Positions 45,818 through 54,194 of a DNA stretch of 64,000 nucleotides are shown piece after piece; position 1 is the first letter of the stretch, and every line of letters starts with the position of its first letter. The position numbers and the translations under genes were made by a program. The stretch covers positions 297,187 through 361,186 of the forward strand of contig NZ_BSTQ01000008.1 of NCBI RefSeq assembly GCF_030269605.1, in the 5' to 3' direction. Origin of the DNA: Lentzea sp. NBRC 105346. GTDB lineage: Bacteria; Actinomycetota; Actinomycetes; Mycobacteriales; Pseudonocardiaceae. The notes under the pieces are model-generated. The model searched no databases. It was not told the origin of the DNA and worked only from the letters and a program-made list of their open reading frames with translations.

Positions 45818-46950
45818 TGCTGCCGTTCTTCCCGCCCGACCTGTTCGAGGACGACCGCGAGGTGCTGCTCGACCTCGTCCGCGAGGTCGCGCTCGATCCA
45901 GAGCAGCGGTTCCTGCTCGGCCGGCGCACCGCGGAGTTCGAGAACGTGATCGCCGAGTCGGTCGGCGCCGGCGACGCGATCGCGTGTGGCAGCGGCACGT
46001 CGGCGTTGTCGCTCGTCCTGCGCGCCATGGACGTCGGCCCCGGCGACGAGGTGATCGTTCCCGCGTTCGGCTGCGCGCCGCTGGCGTCGTGCGTGGTCCT
46101 CGCGGGCGCACGACCGGTGTTCGCCGACATCGACCCGTGGACGATGGTCGTCGACCCGGCGGAGGTCGACAAGCTGGTCACCCCGCGCACCAAGGTGATC
46201 ATGCCCGCGCACATGTTCTCCGTCATGGCGGACATGCCCGCGCTGCGGCAGATCGCGACCGGTGCGAGCGTCCGACTCCTGGAGGACTCCGCGGTCGGAC
46301 AGGGCGGCGTGCTCGCGGGCCGCGCGGCCGGCGCGTGGGGGGATGCGGGCGTCTACTCGTTCGTGCAGGTCAAGACGTTCGGTATGCCGGGCGAGGGCGG
46401 CATGGTCGTGACCAGCGACCCCGCGCTCGCCCGCACGGTGCGGATACTGCGCAACCACGGCCAGGTGCGGCGGTTCGAGCACGAGGTGATCGGCTGCAAC
46501 AGCCGGTTCGACGAGATCATGGCCGCGTTCCAGCTCTACCGGTGGCCGACGCTGCCCGCGCGGCTCGCCCGGCGGGCGGCCATCGGCGAGTACTACACGG
46601 CGCGGTTCGCCGCGCTGGGTGAACACGGAATCCTCGCACCTCCGTCCACTCGCGACGGTCGCTGCTACTACGTCTACTCACTGCTGTGCGACCGCCGCGA
46701 CGCGCTGCGGGACTTTCTCGCCGCGCGCGGTGTCGGCTCGCACGTCTATTACCCGGCGCCACTCCCGCACCAGCCCGCGTTCTCGGGGTACGCGGAGCAG
46801 GGGCGGGAGTGGCCTGCCGCCGAGCGGGCCGCGCGACGCACCCTCGCCATTCCCGTCTACCCGCACCTGACCGACGCGCAGGTCGAGCACATCGCGGACA
46901 CGGTGTGTGCCTTCCCAGAGGAAAACCAGTCGTGGGAGAACCCGTTGTGA
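45817..46950 (+). CDS. DegT/DnrJ/EryC1/StrS aminotransferase (copy 2)
   Basis: A 377-residue family member with PLP Lys 186 in SFVQVKTFGMPGEGG and Asp 157 in LLEDSAVGQG. The two copies align without gaps over the N-terminal half yet differ in most positions, so they are old paralogues and probably act on different keto groups. VKTFGMPGEGG replaces the usual TKTLG.GEGG, which may reflect substrate change. ATG 45817 shares one base with the upstream stop (TGATG). Two aminotransferases suggest a diamino product or two sequential transaminations. Confidence 0.9.
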   Translation: MLPFFPPDLFEDDREVLLDLVREVALDPEQRFLLGRRTAEFENVIAESVGAGDAIACGSGTSALSLVLRAMDVGPGDEVIVPAFGCAPLASCVVLAGARPVFADIDPWTMVVDPAEVDKLVTPRTKVIMPAHMFSVMADMPALRQIATGASVRLLEDSAVGQGGVLAGRAAGAWGDAGVYSFVQVKTFGMPGEGGMVVTSDPALARTVRILRNHGQVRRFEHEVIGCNSRFDEIMAAFQLYRWPTLPARLARRAAIGEYYTARFAALGEHGILAPPSTRDGRCYYVYSLLCDRRDALRDFLAARGVGSHVYYPAPLPHQPAFSGYAEQGREWPAAERAARRTLAIPVYPHLTDAQVEHIADTVCAFPEENQSWENPL

Positions 46951-47873
46951 GCACCCGATCCGCGTCGAGCACGGCCCGCGCCTACGTGCGGCTGGCGAAG
47001 CTCGACATCCTCGACTACTACCTCGGTGTCCTGGTCGTGTGGACGCTGCTCGCCCCGGCGTCAAGGCTCGAGCCCGCGGTCCTTGCCACGATGCTGTTGT
47101 TCCTCGTGGGCGAGGTGTTCATGATGGCGGCGATGGTCGCGCTGGACGACCTCACCGGCTACCGCGACGGCAGCGACATCGCCAACTACGCGCCCGACGA
47201 CCCGAACCGCAGGGTCGCCCGCAAGCCGCTCGTCGCGGGCACGCTGACCGAACGCCAGGTGCTCGGGTTCGCGTGGGTGACCGCGCTGGCCGGGGCCGCG
47301 TTGTGGCTGGGCGCGATCGCGATCGCGCCACACCGTCCGATGTGGACGCTTGTGGTGATCGCGGTGACGTTCTTCTTCTCGGTGCAGTACTCGTGGGGCC
47401 TGAAGCTCAGCTACCACGGTTTCCAGGAGTTCTTCCTCGCCGCGCTGGGCTGGGCCGTGGTGCTCGGCCCGTACGGCCTCGCCACCGGCACGATCGACGG
47501 GTTCGCGCTGGTCCAGGCGCTGCTCTTCGGGCTCGGGCCGCTGTTGTTCGGTGTGTACTCCAACACCAACGACGTCGAGGGCGACCGCGGGGTCGGCCGG
47601 CCCACGGTGGCGGTGCTGACCTCGCCGCGCGGCAACGCGCTGTTCGTCGCCCTGCTGTCGGCGGTCGAGGCCGCACTGATCGTGGCCGCGCCGTTCGCGG
47701 GCGGTCCGTGGTGGTTCCCGCTGGCGCTGCTGCCCACCGTCGTGCTCCGGGTGCAGCAGTGGCGGACGGGCTTCGTCGAGGGCGACATCCTGGTGGCGCG
47801 CAAGCTCGGCATCGACGCGCATCGGGTCACCGTGCTCGTGCTGATCTTCGTGAACCTGGTGGTGCGCGGATGA
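46947..47873 (+). CDS. UbiA family prenyltransferase
   Basis: A 308-residue integral membrane enzyme with about eight helices. The first Asp motif is DDLTGYRDGSD at 67-77, followed by RKPLVAG; the second is DVEGDRGVGRP at 209-219. Both bind magnesium and the diphosphate of the donor. UbiA enzymes attach an isoprenoid chain to an aromatic or other acceptor, though some members transfer phosphoribose or cyclise terpenes. GTG 46947 overlaps the aminotransferase gene in GTGA. In this cluster it implies a lipid or isoprenoid part to the product. The acceptor is unknown. Confidence 0.87.
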   Translation: MSTRSASSTARAYVRLAKLDILDYYLGVLVVWTLLAPASRLEPAVLATMLLFLVGEVFMMAAMVALDDLTGYRDGSDIANYAPDDPNRRVARKPLVAGTLTERQVLGFAWVTALAGAALWLGAIAIAPHRPMWTLVVIAVTFFFSVQYSWGLKLSYHGFQEFFLAALGWAVVLGPYGLATGTIDGFALVQALLFGLGPLLFGVYSNTNDVEGDRGVGRPTVAVLTSPRGNALFVALLSAVEAALIVAAPFAGGPWWFPLALLPTVVLRVQQWRTGFVEGDILVARKLGIDAHRVTVLVLIFVNLVVRG

Positions 47874-49102
47874 CGGACGTGGACGTGGCCGTCATCGGCG
47901 CCGGGATCGCGGGGCTGGTCACGGCGTACACCCTCCGCGAGGCCGGGGCCGACGTGCAGGTGTTCGAGGCGGCGGACCACGTGGGCGGGCGGATGACCAC
48001 GCTGCGCCGCGACGGGTTCCTGATCGACAGCGGTGCCGAGCAGATTCCGACGCGCGGCTACCCGGAGACGTGGCGGCTCATCGACGAACTGGGCGTCACC
48101 GGCGTGCCGAGGATCGGCCGGCCCGTCGCGATGTGGCGGAACGGCAAGGCGCGCAACGGTGTCGCACACCCGATGGGCCTGCTGACCGGAGCCGGGCTCG
48201 CGCCGCGGGCCCGACTCGACCTGATGCGCGCGGTCCGCCGCCGCCCGGTGTCCGGCACGGTCGCGGAGTTCGCCGCGCCCTGGCACCGCGACGTCCTCGA
48301 CTACCTGTGCCAGCCCGTCGTGTCCGGGTTCTTCGGCTGGGATCCGGCCCGGTCCGCCGCCGCGCCGTTCGTGGAGCTGCTGACGAGCTTCGGCTCCTCG
48401 TCGGGCTGGCGCACCTACCGCGACGGCATGGACACCCTGTGCCGTGCTCTCGAATCCACAGTGGACGTTTCGCTCTCCTGTCCGGTCGACGAGGTCACGG
48501 CCAACGGTCGCGTACGGATCAGGGCCGGTCGCGCCGAGGTGACCGCCCGGTCGGCGGTGCTGGCCGTGCCCGCGCCGGTGGCGTGCTCGCTATACGCCGA
48601 CGCGCCGGAGTTCGTGCGTGCGTCCACGTTCAGGCCGATGCTCAAGGTCCACCTGATGCTCGACCACCGGCCCGCCTCGCGCGCCTACCTGGTCGCGGTG
48701 CCGTCGGTCGAGAACCCCGCGGTGTCGGTGATCCTGTTCGACCACCTCAAGCATCCCGGCCGTGCGCCCGCCGGCCACGGCCTCGTGACGCTGATCGCGA
48801 ACCCGGCGGTGGTGCCGCCGCTGCTGGACGCGCCGGACGAGGAGGTCGTGCACCGGCTGCTCGGCGCCGCGGCCCCCTTCGTGCCGTCGTTGGCCACGGG
48901 CGTGCGGGGCCACGTCGTGCACCGGTTCCGGCACGGGCTGCCGGAGGCGACACCGAAGGCACTCGCGTTGCGTGCCGGGTTCAGGCCGGACCTCGTCGAC
49001 TACGCGGGGGACTGGGTGGACCCGAGTCCGTGCAGCGAGTCCGCCGTCCGTTCCGGCCGCCGGGCCGCGGCCCGCGTGCTGCGCCGAAAGGAGCTCGGGT
49101 GA
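47870..49102 (+). CDS. FAD-dependent oxidoreductase (amine oxidase/protoporphyrinogen oxidase-like)
   Basis: A 410-residue flavoprotein. The dinucleotide motif VIGAGIAGLVTAYTLREAG is at about 8-26, with the GG doublet DHVGGRM near 41, and the FAD-side C-terminus is YAGDWVDPSPCSESAVRSG. Relatives are protoporphyrinogen oxidases, monoamine oxidases and phytoene desaturases, which remove hydrogens from C-N or C-C bonds. Directly after a UbiA gene, it may oxidise a prenylated intermediate. ATG 47870 overlaps the prenyltransferase gene by four bases. Confidence 0.86.
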   Translation: MTDVDVAVIGAGIAGLVTAYTLREAGADVQVFEAADHVGGRMTTLRRDGFLIDSGAEQIPTRGYPETWRLIDELGVTGVPRIGRPVAMWRNGKARNGVAHPMGLLTGAGLAPRARLDLMRAVRRRPVSGTVAEFAAPWHRDVLDYLCQPVVSGFFGWDPARSAAAPFVELLTSFGSSSGWRTYRDGMDTLCRALESTVDVSLSCPVDEVTANGRVRIRAGRAEVTARSAVLAVPAPVACSLYADAPEFVRASTFRPMLKVHLMLDHRPASRAYLVAVPSVENPAVSVILFDHLKHPGRAPAGHGLVTLIANPAVVPPLLDAPDEEVVHRLLGAAAPFVPSLATGVRGHVVHRFRHGLPEATPKALALRAGFRPDLVDYAGDWVDPSPCSESAVRSGRRAAARVLRRKELG

Positions 49103-50571
49103 AACCGGATGACATGGGCACGTTGTTCGACGAGTGCGCGGGGTCGCACACGACCGTGGTGCTGGACCGGCCGTTCGACATCGCGCCGGACGGCGGGACG
49201 GTGTACGACGTCGCCGGGCTGGCCGCCCTCGTGCGGGAGGCGTCCGGCTGGCTGCACGCGGCAGGCGTGCGGCGCGGCGACCACGTGGCGGTGGTGAAGG
49301 CCAACCACTACGACTACGACCTGCTGGCGTGCGCGGCGATCCGGATCGGCGCGGTCCCCGCGTTGATCTCCGGTGACCTCCCGGACGACACGGTGGAGCT
49401 GTTGCTGAAACGCCTCGACCCGGCGCTGGTCGTCACGGACCGGCCGCGCTCCGGGCGGGTGTTGCGGCTGGACGATCTCGACTCGATCCGTGGATCGGCC
49501 GTGCCACCGCCCGTGCAACGGCACGAGGACGACCCGCTCGTGGTGAACCACACGTCCGGCACGACGGGCACGCCGAAGCTGGTCGTGCACACCACGACCA
49601 CGATCGTGCACCGGCTCGCGCGGTTCGAGGCGGTCCGCTGGCCGGTGATCGGCGTGCGGCGCGACGACGTGCTGGGCAACGCGAGCTCCTACGCGCACGG
49701 CCGGACGTTCTGCTGGACCGCCAGCGTGTTCTGCCTGGCGCCACGCGAGATCGTGCTGCTGTCCACGCCCTCGTCGGCGCCCGCGGTGTTCGGTGAGCAC
49801 CCGCCGACCGTGGTGGAGGCGCTGCCGTCGGCCTACGTCCGGTGGACGCCGGGACCGGAGTTCCGCGACGTGCGGCTGTTCATCAGCACCTACGACGCGA
49901 TGCACCCGCCGGTGGTCCGGAACCTGCTGCACGCCTCACGCCGCAAACGTCCACTGTGGATGCAGGGCTGGGGGCAGACGGAGACGGGACCGCTGACGTT
50001 CCGGTTCCTCACCCGGAAGTCGGGCGACCTGCGCGACCTCGGCCGGCCCGTGCCCGGCCGGACGCGGCTGCGGGTGGTGGACCCGGTGACGTTCGCGCCC
50101 GTGCCCCGCGGCGAGACGGGCCTGGTGCTCGCGCGCACCAAAGCCCGCTGCGCCGGGTACGTGGGGGAGCGGGAGCGGTGGGAGGCGAAGCGGAACGGCG
50201 AGTGGTGGAACACCGGCGACCTCGGCCGGATCACGCGCGGCGGTGCGGTGATGCTGCTGGACCGCGAGGTCGACACGGTGCCGGGCCTGTCGTGCCTGGA
50301 GATCGAGGACGCGGTGGAGGACCGGCTGCCGTCGGTCGTGGAGTGCGTGGTGCTCGGCGTGCCCGGTGAGCTGCCGATTCCCGTTGTCGTGGGCGAGGTC
50401 GACGAGGCCGGGTGGCGGGCGGCGACCGCGGACCTGCCGCCGCTGGCGCCACCGCGGGTGTTGCGGTGGGAGGAGATCCCGCGCACCGGCACCGGCAAGG
50501 TGCGCCGGCAGGAGCTTCTGACCCGGCTGGTCGGCAGTGCCGAGACGTACGGCACGGGAAGGTGGACCTGA
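49099..50571 (+). CDS. acyl-CoA synthetase/AMP-dependent ligase (copy 1)
   Basis: A 490-residue ANL-superfamily adenylating enzyme. The phosphate-binding loop HTSGTTGTPK is at 151-160, WGQTETG near 294, the TGD motif WWNTGDLGRI near 374, and the catalytic Lys in RTGTGKVRRQ near 468. The size and order are those of benzoate-type or fatty acyl-CoA ligases. It activates a carboxylic acid as adenylate and probably passes it to CoA, since no carrier protein is encoded nearby. GTG 49099 overlaps the flavoprotein gene in GTGA. Confidence 0.88.
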   Translation: MKPDDMGTLFDECAGSHTTVVLDRPFDIAPDGGTVYDVAGLAALVREASGWLHAAGVRRGDHVAVVKANHYDYDLLACAAIRIGAVPALISGDLPDDTVELLLKRLDPALVVTDRPRSGRVLRLDDLDSIRGSAVPPPVQRHEDDPLVVNHTSGTTGTPKLVVHTTTTIVHRLARFEAVRWPVIGVRRDDVLGNASSYAHGRTFCWTASVFCLAPREIVLLSTPSSAPAVFGEHPPTVVEALPSAYVRWTPGPEFRDVRLFISTYDAMHPPVVRNLLHASRRKRPLWMQGWGQTETGPLTFRFLTRKSGDLRDLGRPVPGRTRLRVVDPVTFAPVPRGETGLVLARTKARCAGYVGERERWEAKRNGEWWNTGDLGRITRGGAVMLLDREVDTVPGLSCLEIEDAVEDRLPSVVECVVLGVPGELPIPVVVGEVDEAGWRAATADLPPLAPPRVLRWEEIPRTGTGKVRRQELLTRLVGSAETYGTGRWT

Positions 50572-51323
50572 TGACCTACGTCTTCCCCGTCGAGGGCAGT
50601 GTCGACCAGCACGACTGCCTGGCCGAGGCGTACGACCCGATCACGTGCGGCCGCCTGGAATCCCTTGGTATCACCGCGCAATGGCGTTGCCTCGACGTCG
50701 GCACCGGTGCCGGCAGCATCGCGCGGTGGCTGGCCGAGCGGGCCGGGTCCGTGCTGGCGACCGATGTCGAGCCCCTCGTGTCCCCGGCGCCGCGGCTGGT
50801 GGTGCTGCGGCACGACATCGCGCGCGACCCGTTGCCGCACAACACCTTCGACCTGATCGTGGCGCGGCTGGTACTTCGCCACCTGCCGACCCGCGAGCGG
50901 GTGCTGCGCAAACTGGTCGACGCGCTGAAACCGGGTGGATGGCTGCAGGTCGACGAGTTCGACACGACCTACGAGCCCGTGCTCTGCGCGCCCGACCGGG
51001 CGTTGTACGAGAAGTTCATGCGCGCGAAGAACGCCGTGTTCAGCGCGGCCGGCGTGGACTGCGGGTGGGGCCGTGAAGCGGCGCGCGCGATGGTCTCGGC
51101 CGGGCTTATCGACGTCGACCCGGTGCCGTTCGTCCAGCCGTGGCGGGCGGGGGTGCCCGGCGTGCGGCTGCTGGCGGGACACACCCATCGGTTGCGGGAC
51201 CGGCTGGTCGCGGCGGGCATGACCGGCGACGAACTGGAGCGGGTGCGGGAACTGCTGGCCGACCACCGGTTCCGTGCGTCGTCGAGCGTCTTCTACTCCG
51301 TGCAGGGGAGGAGACCGTGGTGA
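50571..51323 (+). CDS. class I SAM-dependent methyltransferase
   Basis: A 250-residue methyltransferase with motif I LDVGTGAGSIARWLAER at about 42-58, an acidic post-I residue in VLATDVEPL, and motif III region LKPGGWLQVDEFDTT near 123. The fold is that of UbiE/small-molecule methyltransferases. It likely methylates an O, N or C position of the cluster product. ATG 50571 shares a base with the ligase stop (TGATG). The acceptor cannot be inferred. Confidence 0.86.
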   Translation: MTYVFPVEGSVDQHDCLAEAYDPITCGRLESLGITAQWRCLDVGTGAGSIARWLAERAGSVLATDVEPLVSPAPRLVVLRHDIARDPLPHNTFDLIVARLVLRHLPTRERVLRKLVDALKPGGWLQVDEFDTTYEPVLCAPDRALYEKFMRAKNAVFSAAGVDCGWGREAARAMVSAGLIDVDPVPFVQPWRAGVPGVRLLAGHTHRLRDRLVAAGMTGDELERVRELLADHRFRASSSVFYSVQGRRPW

Positions 51324-52672
51324 CGACCGCCCTGCCCATCGCCGGGCCCGTCGACCTGCGGCTGGGCGGGGAAGCGGACGTGCAGGCCGCCTGCGGTCTC
51401 ATGCACGTGCACGGCAGGCGGTCCGGCCGTCCTGCCAGGCTCGGGCTGGACTACGCGACCATCGTGGCGACCGAGCTGAGCGAGATCGGGGCGCTGGCCG
51501 TGCGGTTCGCCCGCCGGCGGGGTCTGCTGCTGCGGTCGGCGTACACGTCGCTGGCACAGGCCGCTCTGCTCGCGGTCTCCCAGTACCTCGCGGCGGCCAC
51601 CGCCGACGACCCGCCGGAACCGGTGGTGCCCGGCGGTCCGCCGTTCCGATCCACCGAAGGTGTGCCGTTCGAGATCGAGACGCTCGACCCGTTCGTCTGG
51701 CAACGGTTCTGGCAGCGGCTCGACACGGCACCGTCGGCGATCCGCCGCGGGTGGCGCCCGTTCCAGCAGCGGTTCGCCACGGCGACCTGCCCGCTGCCCG
51801 CGGCCCTGTTCACCCGCACGGCCACGCTGCCGATCGCGGCGCTGGAGCAGACGGCCGCCGAGACGGGCATGAGCCTCGTCCGCGTGTCGGCCGTCGCGCT
51901 CACCGGCCTGCCGCCGTACGTCCTCAGTGGACGGAGCATGCCGGTCGCCCGGCCGCTGGAGGTGGCGTTGCCGTTGTCCGGCATGGTGGTGCTCGAGTCG
52001 TGCCGGCGCGTCCAGGGGCCGATGGCGGGGCTCGTGCTGAGCATGCTCGGTGCCCGCGTGATCCGGATCGAGCCGCCCGGCGGCGATCCGTTGCGCGGTG
52101 TCCCACCGATGACGGGCGGGGTGTCCGCGCGGTTCCACGCGCTCAACCACGGCAAGGAGACGGTCGAGATCGACCTCGCGACCGGGCGGAGCGACCTGCT
52201 CGATCTGGCCGGGGACGCCGATGTCTTCCTGCACAACTGGGCGCCGGGCAAGGACGCCCGATGGAACCTGAGCGCCACCGACGTCGCGGGCGCGCGGCCG
52301 GGCATCGTGTACGCGCACGCGTCCGGCTGGGGTGACGCGCTCGGCCCGAACCCGCCCGTCGGCACTGATTTCGTCGTGCAGGCGTACGCGGGGGTGCCGC
52401 CGTCGCTGATGACTGTCGTGGACGTGTTCGGCGGGCTCGTGTGCGCGCACGGCATTGTCGATGCGCTCTGTCACGGCCATAGCCGGGTGGAGTCGTCGCT
52501 GCTGTCCGCCGCGGCACGGCTCAACGCGTTGTCCGGGCCGCCGTGTTCCGTGCCGCTGAGGGTGCCGGTCTGCACGGACCTCGCCGCGCTCGCCGATGAT
52601 CCGAGGTTCGCTCGCGCTCTGGTGCGGGACGGGTGTGTGGTTCCGGCGGCTCCTTGGGAGTTCACGAGATGA
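51317..52672 (+). CDS. CaiB/BaiF (family III) CoA-transferase-like protein with unusual domain order
   Basis: A 451-residue protein. A normal family III N-terminal Rossmann start (LSGMVVLESCRRVQGPMAGL, MLGARVIRIEPPGGDPLRG) appears only at about residue 215, followed by TDFVVQAYAG with the likely catalytic Asp. Residues 1-205 instead resemble the second half of such enzymes: ACGLMHVHG, RLGLDYATIVATELSEIGAL, TSLAQAALLAVSQYL, then FVWQRFWQRLDTAPSAIRRG. The product may be a permuted or half-duplicated transferase. It would move CoA between acids in the pathway. GTG 51317 or 51320 is the start, overlapping the methyltransferase gene. Confidence 0.78.
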   Translation: MVTTALPIAGPVDLRLGGEADVQAACGLMHVHGRRSGRPARLGLDYATIVATELSEIGALAVRFARRRGLLLRSAYTSLAQAALLAVSQYLAAATADDPPEPVVPGGPPFRSTEGVPFEIETLDPFVWQRFWQRLDTAPSAIRRGWRPFQQRFATATCPLPAALFTRTATLPIAALEQTAAETGMSLVRVSAVALTGLPPYVLSGRSMPVARPLEVALPLSGMVVLESCRRVQGPMAGLVLSMLGARVIRIEPPGGDPLRGVPPMTGGVSARFHALNHGKETVEIDLATGRSDLLDLAGDADVFLHNWAPGKDARWNLSATDVAGARPGIVYAHASGWGDALGPNPPVGTDFVVQAYAGVPPSLMTVVDVFGGLVCAHGIVDALCHGHSRVESSLLSAAARLNALSGPPCSVPLRVPVCTDLAALADDPRFARALVRDGCVVPAAPWEFTR

Positions 52673-52761
52673 CGTGGGTGTCGACGAACGGTGTGGTGAT
52701 GGGGGAACGGGTGCCGCGGCGGTTGCGCGGGACTGCGGCTCCACGGAGGTTCACGCGATGA
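52669..52761 (+). CDS. 30-codon mini-ORF, duplicated 5' end of the following ligase gene
   Basis: The frame from ATG 52669 to TGA 52759-52761 encodes MTWVSTNGVVMGERVPRRLR and GTAAPRRFTR. The first 21 residues match the first 21 of the next gene (MTWVSTNGIAIGDRVPRRLR) at 16 positions. The DNA copy unit is 89 bases and includes the ribosome region (GGGAGTTCACG and GAGGTTCACG). It overlaps the genes on both sides by four bases, so translation stays coupled. It may be a neutral remnant or a functional leader peptide. Confidence 0.55.
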   Translation: MTWVSTNGVVMGERVPRRLRGTAAPRRFTR

Positions 52762-54194
52762 CCTGGGTTTCCACGAACGGCATTGCGATCGGGGATCGGG
52801 TGCCGCGGCGCCTGCGCAGGCAGTGGGTCGAGGAGGGGCACTGCCCGGACCGCGACCTGTACTCACTCTTCCGCGAACGGGCCGCGACCCGGCCGGACCG
52901 GATCGCGGTCATCGACGACGACGGTGCCGTCTCCTACGCCGAGCTCGACCGCGAGGTGCGTGCGGCAGCCGGGGCGTTGACCACGCGCGGGCTCGGCGCA
53001 CGGGACATCATCGCGTTGCACCTGCCGAACGGCCGGGACGCGGTGATCGCCGAACTGGCCGTGTACGCGATCGGGGCGGTGGCGTTGCCGCTCACGCACC
53101 CGCAGCCGGACCTGCTGGAACGCGCACGGGTGAGCGCGGTCCTCGAGTCGGTGCCCCAAAAGGGAACCTGGCGGGGCACCGAAGTCGCCCCGGAGGCACC
53201 GGCCCGGATCTTCGTCTCGTCGGGTTCCGAGGCGGCGCCGAAGATGGTCGCGTACTCGCACAACGCGATCGCCGGGGGCCGCGGCAACTACCTGCGGGCG
53301 ATCCACCGCGGCAAGCCGTTCATCCGCGATCTCGTGCTGGTCAGCCTGGCCTCGGCGTTCGGTTCTTTCGGCGTGCCGGTCACGTTGTGCCGCGAGGGCG
53401 CCACGCTGGTCGTGACCAGGAAGTTCGAGGCCCGCCGGGCGTTGAGCCTCATCGCCGAACACCGCCCGACGCACGTCTTCGGCGTGCCCGCCATGCTCCG
53501 CCGCATCGCCGATCTGTCCACAGTGGAGGGGGTTCGGGCGTTCGTGTCGTCCGGCGACGCGCTGCCCCCGGACACGCTGTCGTTCTGCCGGGCCAGGTTC
53601 GACGCCGAGATCATCAACGTCTACGGCTCCTCCGACGGGGTCAACTGCCACACGACCACACCGGAGCACGGCGTGGGCCGCCCGGACCCCGCCGTGTGCG
53701 ACATCAGGATCGTCGACGGCGAGATCCGCGCCCGCGGTCCGATGACGCCGCTGAGCTACGTCGCGGCACCCGAGCTGGACGCCGCGTACCGCACGGCGGG
53801 CGGCTGGGTCCGCACCGGCGACGAAGGCCGGTTCACGCCGGACGGGGTGCTGCACGTGACCCGCCGGATCAAGCGCGTGGTGGTCCGCGGCGGCTACACC
53901 ATCAGCCCCGCCGAGGTCGAACAGCACCTGCACGGCCACCCCGCGGTGGCCGCCGCCGCGTGCGTGCCGGTGCCCGACCCGGACCTCGGGGAACGACTGT
54001 GCGCGTGCGTGACGCTGCGCCCTGGCCGGCCGCGCCCGTCGCTCGGCCAGCTGACGGCGTTCCTCGCGGGCGCGGGCGTGGCCGCCCCGAAGTTGCCCGA
54101 ACGCCTGCTCGTGCTGTCCTCGCTCCCCGAGACCGGCTCCGGCAAGGTCTGCCACCGCACCCTCACCGAACTCGCCAGGGAGCACTGCCGATGA
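52758..54194 (+). CDS. class I adenylate-forming enzyme (copy 2)
   Basis: A 478-residue ANL-superfamily ligase. The phosphate loop is altered, SSGSEAAPKMVAYSHN near 155 in place of SG(S/T)TGxPK, though the Lys is kept. YGSSDGVN near 292 is the A5 motif, VRTGDEGRF near 350 the A7 aspartate, RVVVRGGYTISPAEVE near 374 the A8 hinge, and TGSGKVCHR near 463 the catalytic Lys. It activates a carboxylic acid, perhaps for amide or ester formation with the amino core. ATG 52758 with GGAGGTTCACGCG upstream is the start; the longer frame is not conserved. Confidence 0.86.
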   Translation: MTWVSTNGIAIGDRVPRRLRRQWVEEGHCPDRDLYSLFRERAATRPDRIAVIDDDGAVSYAELDREVRAAAGALTTRGLGARDIIALHLPNGRDAVIAELAVYAIGAVALPLTHPQPDLLERARVSAVLESVPQKGTWRGTEVAPEAPARIFVSSGSEAAPKMVAYSHNAIAGGRGNYLRAIHRGKPFIRDLVLVSLASAFGSFGVPVTLCREGATLVVTRKFEARRALSLIAEHRPTHVFGVPAMLRRIADLSTVEGVRAFVSSGDALPPDTLSFCRARFDAEIINVYGSSDGVNCHTTTPEHGVGRPDPAVCDIRIVDGEIRARGPMTPLSYVAAPELDAAYRTAGGWVRTGDEGRFTPDGVLHVTRRIKRVVVRGGYTISPAEVEQHLHGHPAVAAAACVPVPDPDLGERLCACVTLRPGRPRPSLGQLTAFLAGAGVAAPKLPERLLVLSSLPETGSGKVCHRTLTELAREHCR

